Below are positions 43,809 through 55,800 of a stretch of DNA of 64,000 bases, piece after piece. Numbering within the stretch: the stretch's first letter is position 1; the number at the start of each line of letters is the position of its first letter. The stretch is from CAWDVR01 sp044869805 (GTDB lineage: Bacteria > Acidobacteriota > Thermoanaerobaculia > Multivoradales > SZUA-115): assembly GCA_044869805.1 (NCBI GenBank), contig JBIOXV010000005.1, forward strand, positions 124,001 through 188,000, written 5' to 3'. Both the position numbers and the translations under genes were made by a program. The notes under the pieces were generated by a model that saw only the letters and a program-made list of their open reading frames with translations, was not told the origin of the DNA and made no database searches.

Positions 43809-46800
43809 TCAGCTCGAAGATCCCGCTTCCTCCGTGACCAGCAGCAGGTCTTCGAGCGCGATGGCGAGGTCGGCGAGCCGCGGCCGCTCGAAAACGGTGC
43901 GCAGCGGCAGTGATAGGTCCAGGTCCCGCTCGAGCCTGGCGATGAGCTGGGTCACCCGCAGCGAGTGCCCGCCGAGGGCAAAGAAGTGGTCCTGCCGGCC
44001 GACCCGCGGCTGCTCGAGAACCTCGCACCAGAGCCGCGCGAGCAGCCTCTCGACTTCCGTGGCCGGCTCCTCGTGGCCATTCGCCGCGCCCTCGACCGGT
44101 GGCAACCGCGCCACGTCGACCTTGCCGCGACTCGTCAAGGGCAGCGCGGGCACGAAGACGAAGGCCGCTGGCACCATCGGCTCGGGCAGCTTCCGGCGCA
44201 CTCGCTCCGCGAGCTCCGCCGCCTGCGGCGCGGCGGCGCCCTCCCCGATCTCGAGGTAGGCGACGAGCCGGTCGGTGACCGAGTGCCCGGTCGCATCGAC
44301 TTCCTGCGGCCAGGGCAGCACCAGCACTTGACGGACCGCCGGATGTCCGGCGAGGGCCTCCTCGACCTCCCGGGGCTCGACGCGGAAGCCGCGGACTTTG
44401 AGCTGCCTGTCGGCCCGCCCCAGGTACTCGAGCTCGCCGTCGCGGCGGAACCGTACCCGGTCGCCGCTGCGGTAGAGCCTCTGGCCCGGGGCGGAGGAGA
44501 AAGGGTCCGGTACGAAGCTCTCGGCCGTCCGCCCTGGCAGGCCGAGGTAGCCGCGGGCGAGGCCCACCCCGCCCAGCAGCAGCTCGCCAGGCACGCCGAG
44601 CGGCACCGGCCGCAGCCGGTGATCGACCACCCTCGCCACCACGCCGGGGTTGGGCCGGCCGATCGGCACCTCGAGGGGGTCGCGGCTGTCCCAGGCGCGG
44701 CGCGGGAACGCCCACGTCGTCGCCGCCACCGTGGCCTCCGTAGGCCCGTAGGTGTTGAGGGTGACCACCGCTGCGCCGGCCGCCCGACTCCAGTCGGCGG
44801 CGCGCGCCGCCACCGCCCGCTCGCCGCCGATCACCAGCACCCGCAGGCCGGCCGGCAACACCGCCTCGGCCCGCCCGAGGGCGGCGGCGAGCTCGTGCCA
44901 CCAGGCGGTCGGCAGGTCGAGCATGGTGATCCGCCGCTCGGCGCAGGCGGCGAGGAAGCGCGCCGGGGAAGCCAGCATCGCGTCCTCGCGCAGCACCAGG
45001 GTGGCGCCGTTGAGGAGCGCCGGGTAGATCTCTTCGGCACTGGTGTCGAAGCTCGCCGACGCGAATTGCAGCACGCGGTCGCCGGGGCCGAGGTCGAAGC
45101 GGAGTGCCGAGGCCACGGCGAACGCGGCGAGCGCGCGGTGCGGGATCATCACCCCCTTCGGCCGCCCCGTCGACCCCGAGGTGTAGACGACGTAGGCGAG
45201 CTGCAGGGGATCGGCCGCGGCGGCCGGCGCCGAGCTGGGCGCCAGCTCCTCCACCATGAGCAGGGGGACCTCGAGGCCGGCGAGCGACCCGCCGCGCGAC
45301 CGCTGGCTCACGAGCCCCGCCGCGCCGGCGTCGGCGAGCACCTGGGCGACCCGCTCGCTCGGCGTCGCGGGATCGAGCGGCAGGTAGGCGGCGCCCGCGG
45401 AGAGCACGCCGAGCAGCGAGGCGATGAGGTCGGGCGTGCGCTCGAGGAGCACACCGATCACCGCCTCGGGCCGCGGGGCGAGGGCGGCGCGCACCGCGCC
45501 CGCCCGCTGGAGGAGCCCGGCGTAGGAAAGGTGCTCCTCGCCCGCGCCCACCACCGCGATCGACTCGGGCCAGGCGGCCGCCGCGGCGGCGATGCGTTCG
45601 TGGAGCGCGCAGTGCGCAGCGGCCGGGGGAGCCGCGGCCCACTCGACGAGAAGCTGCTGGCTCTCGGCCGCCGCGAGCGAGGCCAGACCACCGAGCGGGA
45701 GCTGCGGCGCCGCGATCATCGAGCGCAGCAGGGTCTCGAGCTGTGAGAGGAAGCGCTGGCAGGTGGTGCGGTCGAAGAGGCCGGCGTTGTAGGTGAGCTT
45801 GCCCTGCAGCCCTTCCGGCAGCTCGTTCCAGATCAGCGACAGGTCGATCAGCGCGCTGCGTTGGCCGGGATCGCGGCGTTCGATCGCCAGCCCCGGGAGC
45901 TCCCAGCGGATGCGCGGCACGTTCTGCAGCACCAGCATGGCGTGGAACATCGGCGCGAGCAGGAGGTCGCGGTTGGGACGCAGGTCCGCCACCACGAGAT
46001 CGAAGGGCAGCTCCTGGTGGGCATAGGCGCCGAGCGCCATCTCCCGCGTCTCGCCGAGGTACGCGACCAGGGGGGCCTCGGGGCCAGGTCTCAGGCGCAG
46101 CGCCAGGCCGTTGATAAACAGGCCGATCAGCGGCTCGACCTCGCGGCGCTGGCGGTTCGCGATCGGGCTGGTCACCACCACGTCCCCATGTCCGGTCCAG
46201 CGGGCGAGCAGGATGCCGAAGGCCGCGAGGAGACTCATGTAGAGGCTGAGACCCTGCCGCTGCGAGAAGCGGCCAAGCTCGGCCGAGAGGTCCGGCGCGA
46301 GGCACAGGGCGACGGTCGCGCTCGGCTGCTCGCGGCCGGCGACGCGGGGCCGGTCGAGCGGCAGGTCGAGACCGTCGGGCGCGTCGCCCAACTGCTCCCG
46401 CCACCAGCCGAGCATCCGTTCGAGGCGCTCGCCGGTGAGCACCCGATGCTGCCAGAGGGCGTAGTCGCCGTACTGGATCGGCAGCGGCTCGAGGCGAGCC
46501 GGCCGCTCGTCGAGCGCCGCCGCGTAGAGCTCGCCCCACTCCGCGGCCAGCACCTGGAGCGACCAGCCGTCGCCCGCGATGTGATGCTGGTTGAACAGCA
46601 GCCGGTGGATCTCGGCGCCGGCCTTGCCGCAGAGCCGCACCAGCGAAACGCGGATCAGCAGGTCGTGCGCGAGATCGAAGCGCCGCCTGCCCTCGACCTG
46701 CACCAGCCGCGCGTCCTCGCGCTCGCGGTCGGCGGCGCAGAGGCCGGTCAGGTCCACGAGCGGCGTGCGGAAACCACCGGGCGGCCCGACCACGAGGTAG

Positions 46801-49800
46801 AGCTCTTCGCCACGCAGCTCGAAGGTGGTGCGCAGCGCCTGGTGGCGGCGCACCACCTCGCCCAGCGCCTCGGCCAGCAGGCGCACCCGGAGCTGGCCGG
46901 TGAGCACGAACGTCGAAGGCATGTTGAAGGCCGAGCCACCAGCCCCCACCTGCTCCAGGAACCACATGGCGCGCTGACCGAAGGCGGCGAGGATGGGTGT
47001 GCCGGCCGGTGCCGGGCTGATCGCCGGCACCTCGTCGTCGCCGCGCCCGCGGGCGCCGATCTCGGCGGCGAACGCGGCGACCGTCGGGTGCTCGAAGATC
47101 AGCCTGAGCGGCAGCTCGATGCCGAGCAGCTCACGCAGCCGGGCCAGGACCTGGGTGCCGAGCAGGGAGTGACCGCCCAGGGCGAAGAAGTCGTCGCTCA
47201 CCCCGACTCGCGGCACGCCGAGCACCTCGGCCCAGACCCCCGCCAGCAGCTCCTCGGCGCCCGTGCGGGGGGCCTCGTGGGCATCGCCCGCCAGCGTCCA
47301 CTCGGGATCGGGGAGGCTGCGCTTGTCCACCTTGCCGCTCGGGGTCAGGGGGAGCTCGGGGAGGACCAGCACGGCCGCCGGCACCATGTACTCCGGCAGG
47401 TGGGTGCCGAGGCAGGTGCGCAGCGCGGCGACCGTCGGCGGCTCGGCCCCCGCCGGCGGCACCACGTAGAGCACCAGCCGGGGGTCTGCCGCGTCGGCCG
47501 GCCGGCCCGGCGTCGCCACCTGCCGCACCAGCGCCACCGCCTGCCGCACCGCTTCGTGGGTGACCGCCACGGCCTCGATCTCCCCGAGCTCGATGCGGAA
47601 GCCGCGGATCTTGACCTGGGTGTCGATCCGCCCGAGCACCTCGATCCGGCCGTCGGTCTTCCACCGCGCCAGGTCGCCGGTGCGGTAAGCCCGCGCGCCC
47701 GGCCGGCCGCTCGCACAGTCGGGCACGAAGCGCTCGGCGGTCAGCGCCGGGCGGCCGAGGTAGCCGCGGGCGAGGCCCTTGCCGGTCAGCAGCAGCTCGC
47801 CGGGCACGCCGATCGGACATGCTTGCCCGCCCGGGGCCACGATCCACGCCTCCTCGCCCTCCATCACCCGGCCGATCGAGACCTTCTCGCCGGGGTGCAC
47901 GCGACCGTAGCTCGACCAGATCGTGGTCTCGGTGGGCCCGTATAGGTTCCACAGCTCGCCGACCCGCGGCAGTAGGGTGTGCAGGAACTCGGGAGGCATC
48001 GCCTCGCCGGTCGAGATGCAGCGCAGGAGGGGCTCCCCCTCCCAGCCCGCCGCGAGCAGGAGGCGGTAGGTCGCCGGCGTCGCGTTGAGCAACGCGGCCC
48101 GGCTGTCGCGCACGGTCGCGGCAAGCTCGCGGCCGTCGAGCGCCGTCTCGCGCCGCACCAGCTCGATCCGCCCGCCGACCGCGAGCGGCAGGTACATCTC
48201 CGCCTCGGCGATGTCGAAGGACAGGGTGGTGACCGCCAGCATGCCCTCGCCGCGCGACAGCATCGGCCATGCGGCCATCGCCGCGAGCAGGTCCTCGAGC
48301 GCGCCGCGGGTGACTCCCACCCCCTTCGGCCTGCCGGTCGAGCCCGAGGTGTAGAGGATGTACAAGAGGCAGTCGCGCAGCGCCCACTCGCTGTTCGTGG
48401 CCGGAGCCGTGGTCGCGGCCACGATGGACCGCGACAGCTCCTCCCAGCGCACCACCCTCGGCGGCGGTTCGAGCCCGGCGACGTCGACCGCGGCGGCGGT
48501 CGAGCCTTCGACCAGGAGCAGGCGAGCGCCGCTGTCGGCGAGCATGTGAGCGAGGCGAGCGGCCGGGAAGCCGGGGTCGAGGGGCACGTACGCTCCCCCT
48601 GCCCGCAGCACGCTGAGCAGCACCAGCGGCAGGTACGCTCCGCGCTCGAGGCAGAGACCGACCACCACCTCCGGCCCGACCCCCAGCCCGGTGAAGCGCG
48701 CCGCGAGGCGAAGGGAGGCCTGGTCCAGGAAGCCGTAGCTGGTGTGCTCGACACCCTGGCGGACGGCGACCGCGTCCGGCTGCAGGCGCGCCCAGTGGCT
48801 GACCCGCGCGGAGATCGACGGTGTCTCGCCGGCCGGCAGCGGCCGGTCGTTCCATTCGATCGCTCCCAAGTGGCGCTCGGCCGGGCCGGGAAGGAGCAGG
48901 CTCGCCAGGGACCGCGGCGGCCCGGCCGCTCCCTCGGCCAGGAGCCGCGCCCACTGCTCACCGAAGCGCAGCATGGTCGTCGCGTCGAAGAGGTCGCGAT
49001 TGAAGACCAGCCGGCCGCAGAGCTCACCCGCCACCTCCGCCAGCTCCAGCGCCAGGTCGTGGAGCGCCGAGCGCGGCGGCAGATCCTCGGCCTCCCAGCT
49101 TGGTCCGTCACCGCCCGGGGACGGCTCCGCGGGATGGCGGCTCCAGGCGAGGGTGACCTGGAAGACCGGGGCGAAGGAGAGGTCGCGCTGCGGCTGGAGG
49201 TCGGCGAGCAGGCGCTCGAAGCGCAGCTCGCGGCGGTCCCAGGCCGCGACGAGCGCGGTGCGGGCGTGCAGGGCGAGCTTGGCGAAGCTGCCCGCGGCGC
49301 CGATCTCGAGCCGCACCGGGAGGAGCTGGGTGAGCGGCCCGATCGCCGCGCCGGCCCGGGCGCCCCCGGCCTGGTCACCACGGGCCTCACGAGCGTCCCA
49401 GGGCCACCCGATCACCACGTCCTCCTGGCCGCTCCAGCGGCCGAGGAGCGCGGCGTAGGCCGCGAGAGCCAGTTCTTCGGGCGCCGTGCCGAGGAGCGCC
49501 GAGGCACCGGCGAGCGCGGCCAGGGTGCCGGGCGGCAGCGGAACGGGCACCGCATCCCCTCGATGCCGTTCGACCGCCGGCCGCGGCCGGTCGGTGGGCA
49601 GCGCGAGCAGCGCCGGGGCGCCGGCGAGCGCCTCGCGCCACCAGGCGAGCATCGTGGCGAGGGCCTCGCCCCCCGGGGCTTCCCGCTCGCGCTCGGCGAG
49701 GTCCGCCATGGCGACGGTCGAGGCGAGCGGCACGGCCGGCTCCTGGTAGAGCGAGCGCAGCTCGGCACCCAGCAGGCGGAGCGAGCGCTCGTCGGCCGCC

Positions 49801-52800
49801 AGTCGATGCACGGTCAAGAGCAGGCGGTGCTCCGCCGCGGCCAGCCGCAGGAGTCGAGCGCGAGCCAGCGGGCCGCGGGCAAGGTCGAAGCCGGCCTCGG
49901 CCTGCCCGAGCGCGAGGCCGGCGCCGAGACCACCGGCGAGGCGAACGCGATCCGCGCCGTCGAGGCGCGTGAGATCGATTACCGCCAGCCGGCGCTCGGC
50001 CAGCTCGGCCACCGGCCTGGCGCGCTGCCAGACCGCCCCCTGGTCGACCTCGAAGCCGCTGCGCAGCACCGGGTGCCGGTCGAGGGTCTGGCGCCAGGCG
50101 CGCGCCAGCGCCGCCACGTCGAGCGCCCCCGAGAGCCGCCAGGCCGCCGGCAGGTGATACTCGGCCGGGAAGGCCTCGAGGTCGGCCATCAGCCGCAGCC
50201 GCTCCTGCTGGTAGGAGGCCGGCCGGCGCTCTCCCCCACCCCCGGCGAGCGGCGGCGATGCGCCGCGGCCGGCGATCGCCTCTGCCAGGGCCCGCACCGT
50301 CGGCCGCTCGAAGAACTGCCGTAGCGGCACCGCGACGCCCAGGGCCTGGTGGACCCGGGCCGCCATCATGGTGGCGAGGAGCGAGTGCCCGCCGAGTGCG
50401 AAAAAGTCGTCTTCCGGCCCTATCTCTTCCACCTTGAGGAGCGGGCGCCAGACGCCGGCGAGCAGTCGCTCGAGCGGCGAGGCGAGCGCCGCCGCGCCGC
50501 CGCCCGCGCTTCCCCAGCGGGGCTCCGCCCCCCACTCAGGCATAGGGAGCGCGCGGCGGTCGAGCTTGCCGTGAGGGTTGAGCGGCAGGGCGGCGAGCGG
50601 CACGAGCGCCGCGGGCACCATGTAGGCGGGCAGGCGGGCCTCGAGCTCGCGCCGCACCAGGCCGAGGTCGAGCTCGGCCGCGGCCGGCACCAGATAGGCC
50701 GCGAGCCGGGTGCCGAGCTCGGCATCCTCGCGCGCCACGGCCACCACCTGCGCCACGCCGGGCAGCCGGCCCAGCACCGCCTCCACCTCCTCGAGCTCGA
50801 CCCGGAAGCCCCGCACCTTGACCTGCCGGTCCGCGCGACCGGCGAAGCTCACCTCGCCGTTGGGCAGGAAGCGGCCGCGGTCGCCGGTCAGGTAGAGGCG
50901 GTCGCCCTGGCGGGCGCCCCAGGGGCTGGGGAGGAAGCGCCGTGAGGTCGCCTCGTCGTCGCCCAGGTAGCCCAGGGCGAGGTGCGGGCTGCGGATCGCG
51001 ATCTCGCCCTCCTCGCCCACTCCCGCGAGCGCGCCTGCCTCGCTCACCACCAGGAGCTGGCAGCCCTCCATGCCGGTCCCGAGCGAGATCACCTCGTGCG
51101 GCTCGTCCGGCTCCACCTCGTGGCAGGCGAGCGCCCGCTGCGTCTCGGTGGCGCCGTAGAGGTTGATCAGCCGGGCGCGGGGTGCGACCTGCCGCAGCCG
51201 CGCGACATCGCGCCGGCGCAGAGCCTCGCCGACCACGAAGGCGGCGCGCAGAGTCTCGACCGGCGGCTGCGGCCGGGCCGGGGGCGGCGTGGCGAAGAGC
51301 TGCGCCATCGCCGGGGTGAGGTTGGCGAGGGTGGCGCCCGCCTCCCGCGCCCAGCCGGCGAGATAGCCCGGCTCGGCGAGGCGCTCCGGGTCGGGGACCA
51401 CGACCGCGGCACCCAGGCACAGGGGCACCAAGAGATCGCGCTGCAAGGGGTCGTGCGCCAGCCCCGAGAGCATGGTCATGCGGTCGCCCGGCCCGATCTC
51501 CCAGCGTGCCTGCCAGACGGGTAGGAAGTGGCTGAGCGAGCCATGGGCGCCGAGCACCGCCTGGGGTCGGCCGGTCGAGCCGGAGGTGAAGCCGACGACG
51601 GCCGGCGAGCGCGGTCCTACCTCCACCCGCGCCACCGGGCCGCCGGCGATGCGGCCGACGGCCGGCAGCTCGCGCTCGGCCCAGCGCTCGCCCGCGCGGG
51701 CCGCCGGCAGCTCCACCCGGACGGCGCAGCCCACGCGCTCCAGGGCCACCGCCAGTCCCTCGGGGAGAGGCCCGGCCGCCACGAGAGCCACCAGCGCTCG
51801 CGGCCTCGCCAGCTCCACGAGCTCGACCAGGCGGTCGCGCGGGTAGGCCGGGTCGAGGATCAGGCACACCCCTCCGGCCTGGAGGCCTCCCAGGAAGGCG
51901 GCGGCGAGCGGGGCGCTCCTGTGGGCGAAGATCGCTACCCGCTCCCCGACCGCGAGCCCCCCGGCCGTGAGCGCCGCCGCCACTCGCTCGCTCGCCTCGC
52001 GCAGCTCGCCGTAGGTCCATGCCACCCGGGGGTCGGCGATCGCCTGGCGCGCCGGCTCCGCGAGCGCCCGCCGGCGGAAGATCTCCGCCACCGAGCCGTG
52101 CCAGGCGTCCGGCAGCTCGGCCGTGGGATCCGGCAAGCGGCCGCGGCTGCCGGGAGTGACCAACGAGTGGGCGGCGAGCGGCCGGTCTGGCTCGGCCACC
52201 GCCTGGGCGAGAAGGCCGGCGAGCTGGTCGAGGAAGATCTCCATGCGCTGGCGCGCGAAGCGGTCGGCGTTGTAGACCACGGTCCAGCCGAGCGTCCCGT
52301 CGCTCTCGGCGACGTACAGCGTGAGGTCGAACTTCGCCGTCGCCTCGGGGGCCCCCTCGACCTCGAAGGCGAGCTCGCCGTCGCCCCGGCGCAGGGCCGC
52401 GAAGTTGAGCACGTTGAGCAGCACCTGGAAGACCGGCGTGCGAGAGAGGTCGCGGGGCAGGTCCAGCTCGCTCAGCAGGCGCTCGAACGGCAGGTCCTGG
52501 TGGGCGAAGGCGCCGAGCGCCACCTCGCGCGCCTGGCGCACGAGCTGGCGGAAGGTCGGGCGGCCCCCGAGATCCAGCCGCAGGGCGAGCTGGTTCAAGA
52601 AGCAGCCGATGAGCGGCTCGACCTCGCGCCGGGTGCGGCCGGCGACGGGCGCGCCGACCACCACCTCTCCCTGCCCCGAGAGGCGGGAGAGGAGCGCGGT
52701 CAGGGCCGCGAGGAGCACCATGAACAGGGTCGCCCGCTCCTGCTCCGCGAAGCCCAGCACGGCGGCTCTCAGCTCCGCCGGCAGCTCGCGGCGCAGACGT

Positions 52801-55800
52801 CCGCCACGCGACGCCCGGGCCGCGGTCCGCGGCCAATCGGTGGGAAGCTCGAGCGCGGGCGGCGCCCCGGCCAGGCGGCGGCGCCAGTAGGCGAGCTGGT
52901 CCGCGAGCCGCTCGTCGCCGTGCCAGCGCCGCTGCCAGGCGGCGAAATCCGCGTACTGGAAGGCCAGCTCGGGGAGCGGCGACGGCCGCCCCGCGGCGGG
53001 CCCCTGGGTGGACCCCTGAGAAAACCCCTGAGCGAACCCCTGAGAGAACCCCTGAGAGAACCACGGGTAGAGGGCCGCGAGCTCGGCGAGCAGGATGCCG
53101 ATCGACCAGCCGTCGGAGACGATGTGCGGCTGGTTGAGCAACAGCCGGGAGCGGCGCGGGTGCACATCGAGCAACAGCAGCCGGCAGGCGAGGAGAGGCC
53201 CGTGCTCGAGGTCGAAGCGGTGGGCCGCCACCCCCGTCGCGCAGCGCCTGGCCTCGCGCTCGCGGGCCTCTCCCCCGAGCCCGCAGAGGTCGACGACCGG
53301 AATCTGCACCGGCACTGCCAGCCCAATCCGCTGCCGCGGCCCGTCAGGGGTCGGGTGGAAGGTGGTGCGCAGGACCTCGTGACGGCGGACGATCTCCGAC
53401 AGGCTGCGCCGGAGCACCGCGGCCGAAACCTCGCCGGTCAAGAGCAGGCTGCCGGCGATGTTGTAGGCCGTGCTCTGCGGGTCGAGCCGCGCGAGGACCC
53501 ACAGCCGCTCCTGGCTGAAGGAGAGCGGCAGGTCGCCGTGGCGCGGCACCAACTCGAGGTCCGGCAGGCGCTCGCCTCGCCCGAGCTCGGCCACCGCCGC
53601 GGCCAACGCCGCCGGGGTTGGCCGGTCGAAGACGGTGGCGAGCGGCACCGCCGTCCCCAGCCGTGCCCCCAGCCGGGCGACCAGGCGGGTGGCGAGCAGC
53701 GAGTGGCCGCCCAGGGCGAAGAAGTCGTCCTCGACGCCGATCGACTCCGGCGGGCGGCCGAGGACCTCCGCCCACAGCGAGACCATCGCCTCTTCCGCCG
53801 CGGTCCGAGGTGCCAGCCGCTCGGCGGCCACGCCCCGCCACTCCGGGGCCGGCAGGGCGCGGCGGTCGAGCTTGCCGGTGGCGGTCAGGGGCAGCGCCGG
53901 CAGGAGCACGAACGCCGCCGGCACCATGGCCTCGGGAAGCCGCTCGGCGGCGAAGGCACGAAGCGCGGCGACATCGGGGCCGGCCGCCACCGTGGTGGGC
54001 GCCGGCGTGGCGGCCGGCACCAGGTAGGCCACCAGCCTGGTTTCGCCGCCGTCCTCGCGGGCGAGCACCACGGCCGCGCCCACCCCGGGCGCCGCGGCGA
54101 GCACCCGCTCGACCTCCTCGGGCTCGATGCGGATGCCGCGCAGCTTGACCTGGGAATCGATCCGACCCAAGTACTCGAGAACGGGGTACTCGAGAACGCC
54201 GCCGGTGGGGACCTCCGCCCAGCGCACCAGGTCCCCCGTGCGGTAGGCTCGAGCTCCCTCCCCCCGCGCCCAGGCCGCCGGCAGGAAACGCTCGGCGGTG
54301 GCCGCCGGCCGGCCGAGGTAGCCGCGGGCGAGGCCGGCCCCGGCGAGGAGCAGCTCCCCCGGTACACCGGCCGCGGCGCTCTCCCCGGCAAAGAGGGCTC
54401 CGGGCCCGGCGACCCGTACCTCGAGGTTGGCGATCGGCCGGCCGATGGGCACGGTCCCGGGGCCCGCGGCGAGTGCCTGGTCATCACAGCGCAGGAACGT
54501 GGCGTCGACCGTCGCCTCGGTGGGGCCGTACTGGTTCCACAGCTCTGCCGGGCTCGCCGCCCGGAAACGGCGCGCCAGCTCCGCCGGCAGCGCCTCGCCC
54601 CCGGCGAAGACCAGCCGCAGGCCGGTGGCCGCCCCGAGGAGGCCGGTGCCGGGGAAAGCGGGATCGGGGACGGCGGCGTCGAGGAAGACCGCCATCAGGG
54701 AGGGCACGAAGTGGGCGATCGTGGCGCGGCTGTCGGCCAGCTCCGCGGCCAGCGCCAGCGGATCGCGCGACGCACCGGGAGTTGGCAGCACTAGGCGCGC
54801 GCCGGCGGCGAGCGGTGCCAGCAGCTCCCAGACCGAGTAGTCGAAGCCGATCGCGGCGCCCTGCATGACGGCGTCGCTCGGCCGTAGAGGGTAGGCCTCC
54901 CCGCCCCAGCAGATGCGGTTGACGATCGCGCGGTGCGAGACCACGACGCCCTTCGGCCGGCCCGTGGAGCCGGAGGTGAAGATCACGTAGGCGGCCTGGT
55001 CGGGGTGGGGGAAGCCCTCACCCCTGCCCCTCTCCCGCCTGCGGGCGAGGGGTTCTGAGAACGTCTCGCAGAGGCCGACCTCTCCCGATGGAGCAAGCTC
55101 GTCCGCCCGCAGGACGAGCACTCTCCACGTAGCCTCGTCCCCTCCGGCCCCCTCTCCCGCTTGCGGGAGAGGGTTGGGGTGAGGGCCATCCTCGACCAGC
55201 AAGACCGTCGGCCGCGCGTCCTCGAGCATGGCGGCGACGCGCGCCGGGGGCAGCGCCGGATCGAGGGGCAGGTAGACACCTCCGGCCTCGACCACCGCCA
55301 GCGCCGCCATCACGAGGAGCGGCGTGCGCTCGAGGGCCACAGCCACCACTTCCTCCGGTGCCAGCCCTTCGTCGCGCAGCCGCGCAGCGAGCCCGTCCAC
55401 TTGCGACCAGAGGCCCGCGGAGCTCCACTGCTCGGCGCCCCAGGCGACGGCCACGGCGTCCTCGCGGTCCCGGGCGCCGGCGCGGCAGAGAGCACCCACC
55501 GAGACCTCCGGCATCGCCTCCGCCGGGCCGCTCCCCCAGGCCGCGAGCTCCTGCCGCTCGGCGGCGCTGGCGAGCGGCAGGTCCACGAGCCGCGACCGAG
55601 GGTCCTCGACGGCGCCGACGAGCAGGTTCGCGAGGTGGCCGAGCAGCCGCTGGATGCGACCGGCGTCGAAGAGGTCCGTCGCGTACTGGGCGTGAAGGAA
55701 GGAGGCGCCCCCTTCCTCGATCACCGCCAGGGAGAGATCGAACTTCGATTCCTCGCGCGCCAGACCGCGGCGCCGCACCGCCAGGCCCGGCAGCGCCAGG

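Noticed and set aside
43696..46965. Extension of the haloperoxidase frame far upstream into the NRPS gene
   Set aside because: The extra ~1090 residues are the shadow of NRPS coding sequence. The ATG pair at 43695/43698 has a good ribosome binding site and a Tat signal follows.
51528..54794. Plus-strand open frame of over 1000 codons antisense to the NRPS
   Set aside because: Very GC-rich coding DNA leaves long antisense frames open. The translation is Arg/Gly/Ala-rich without domains, while the minus strand encodes complete C-A-T modules.
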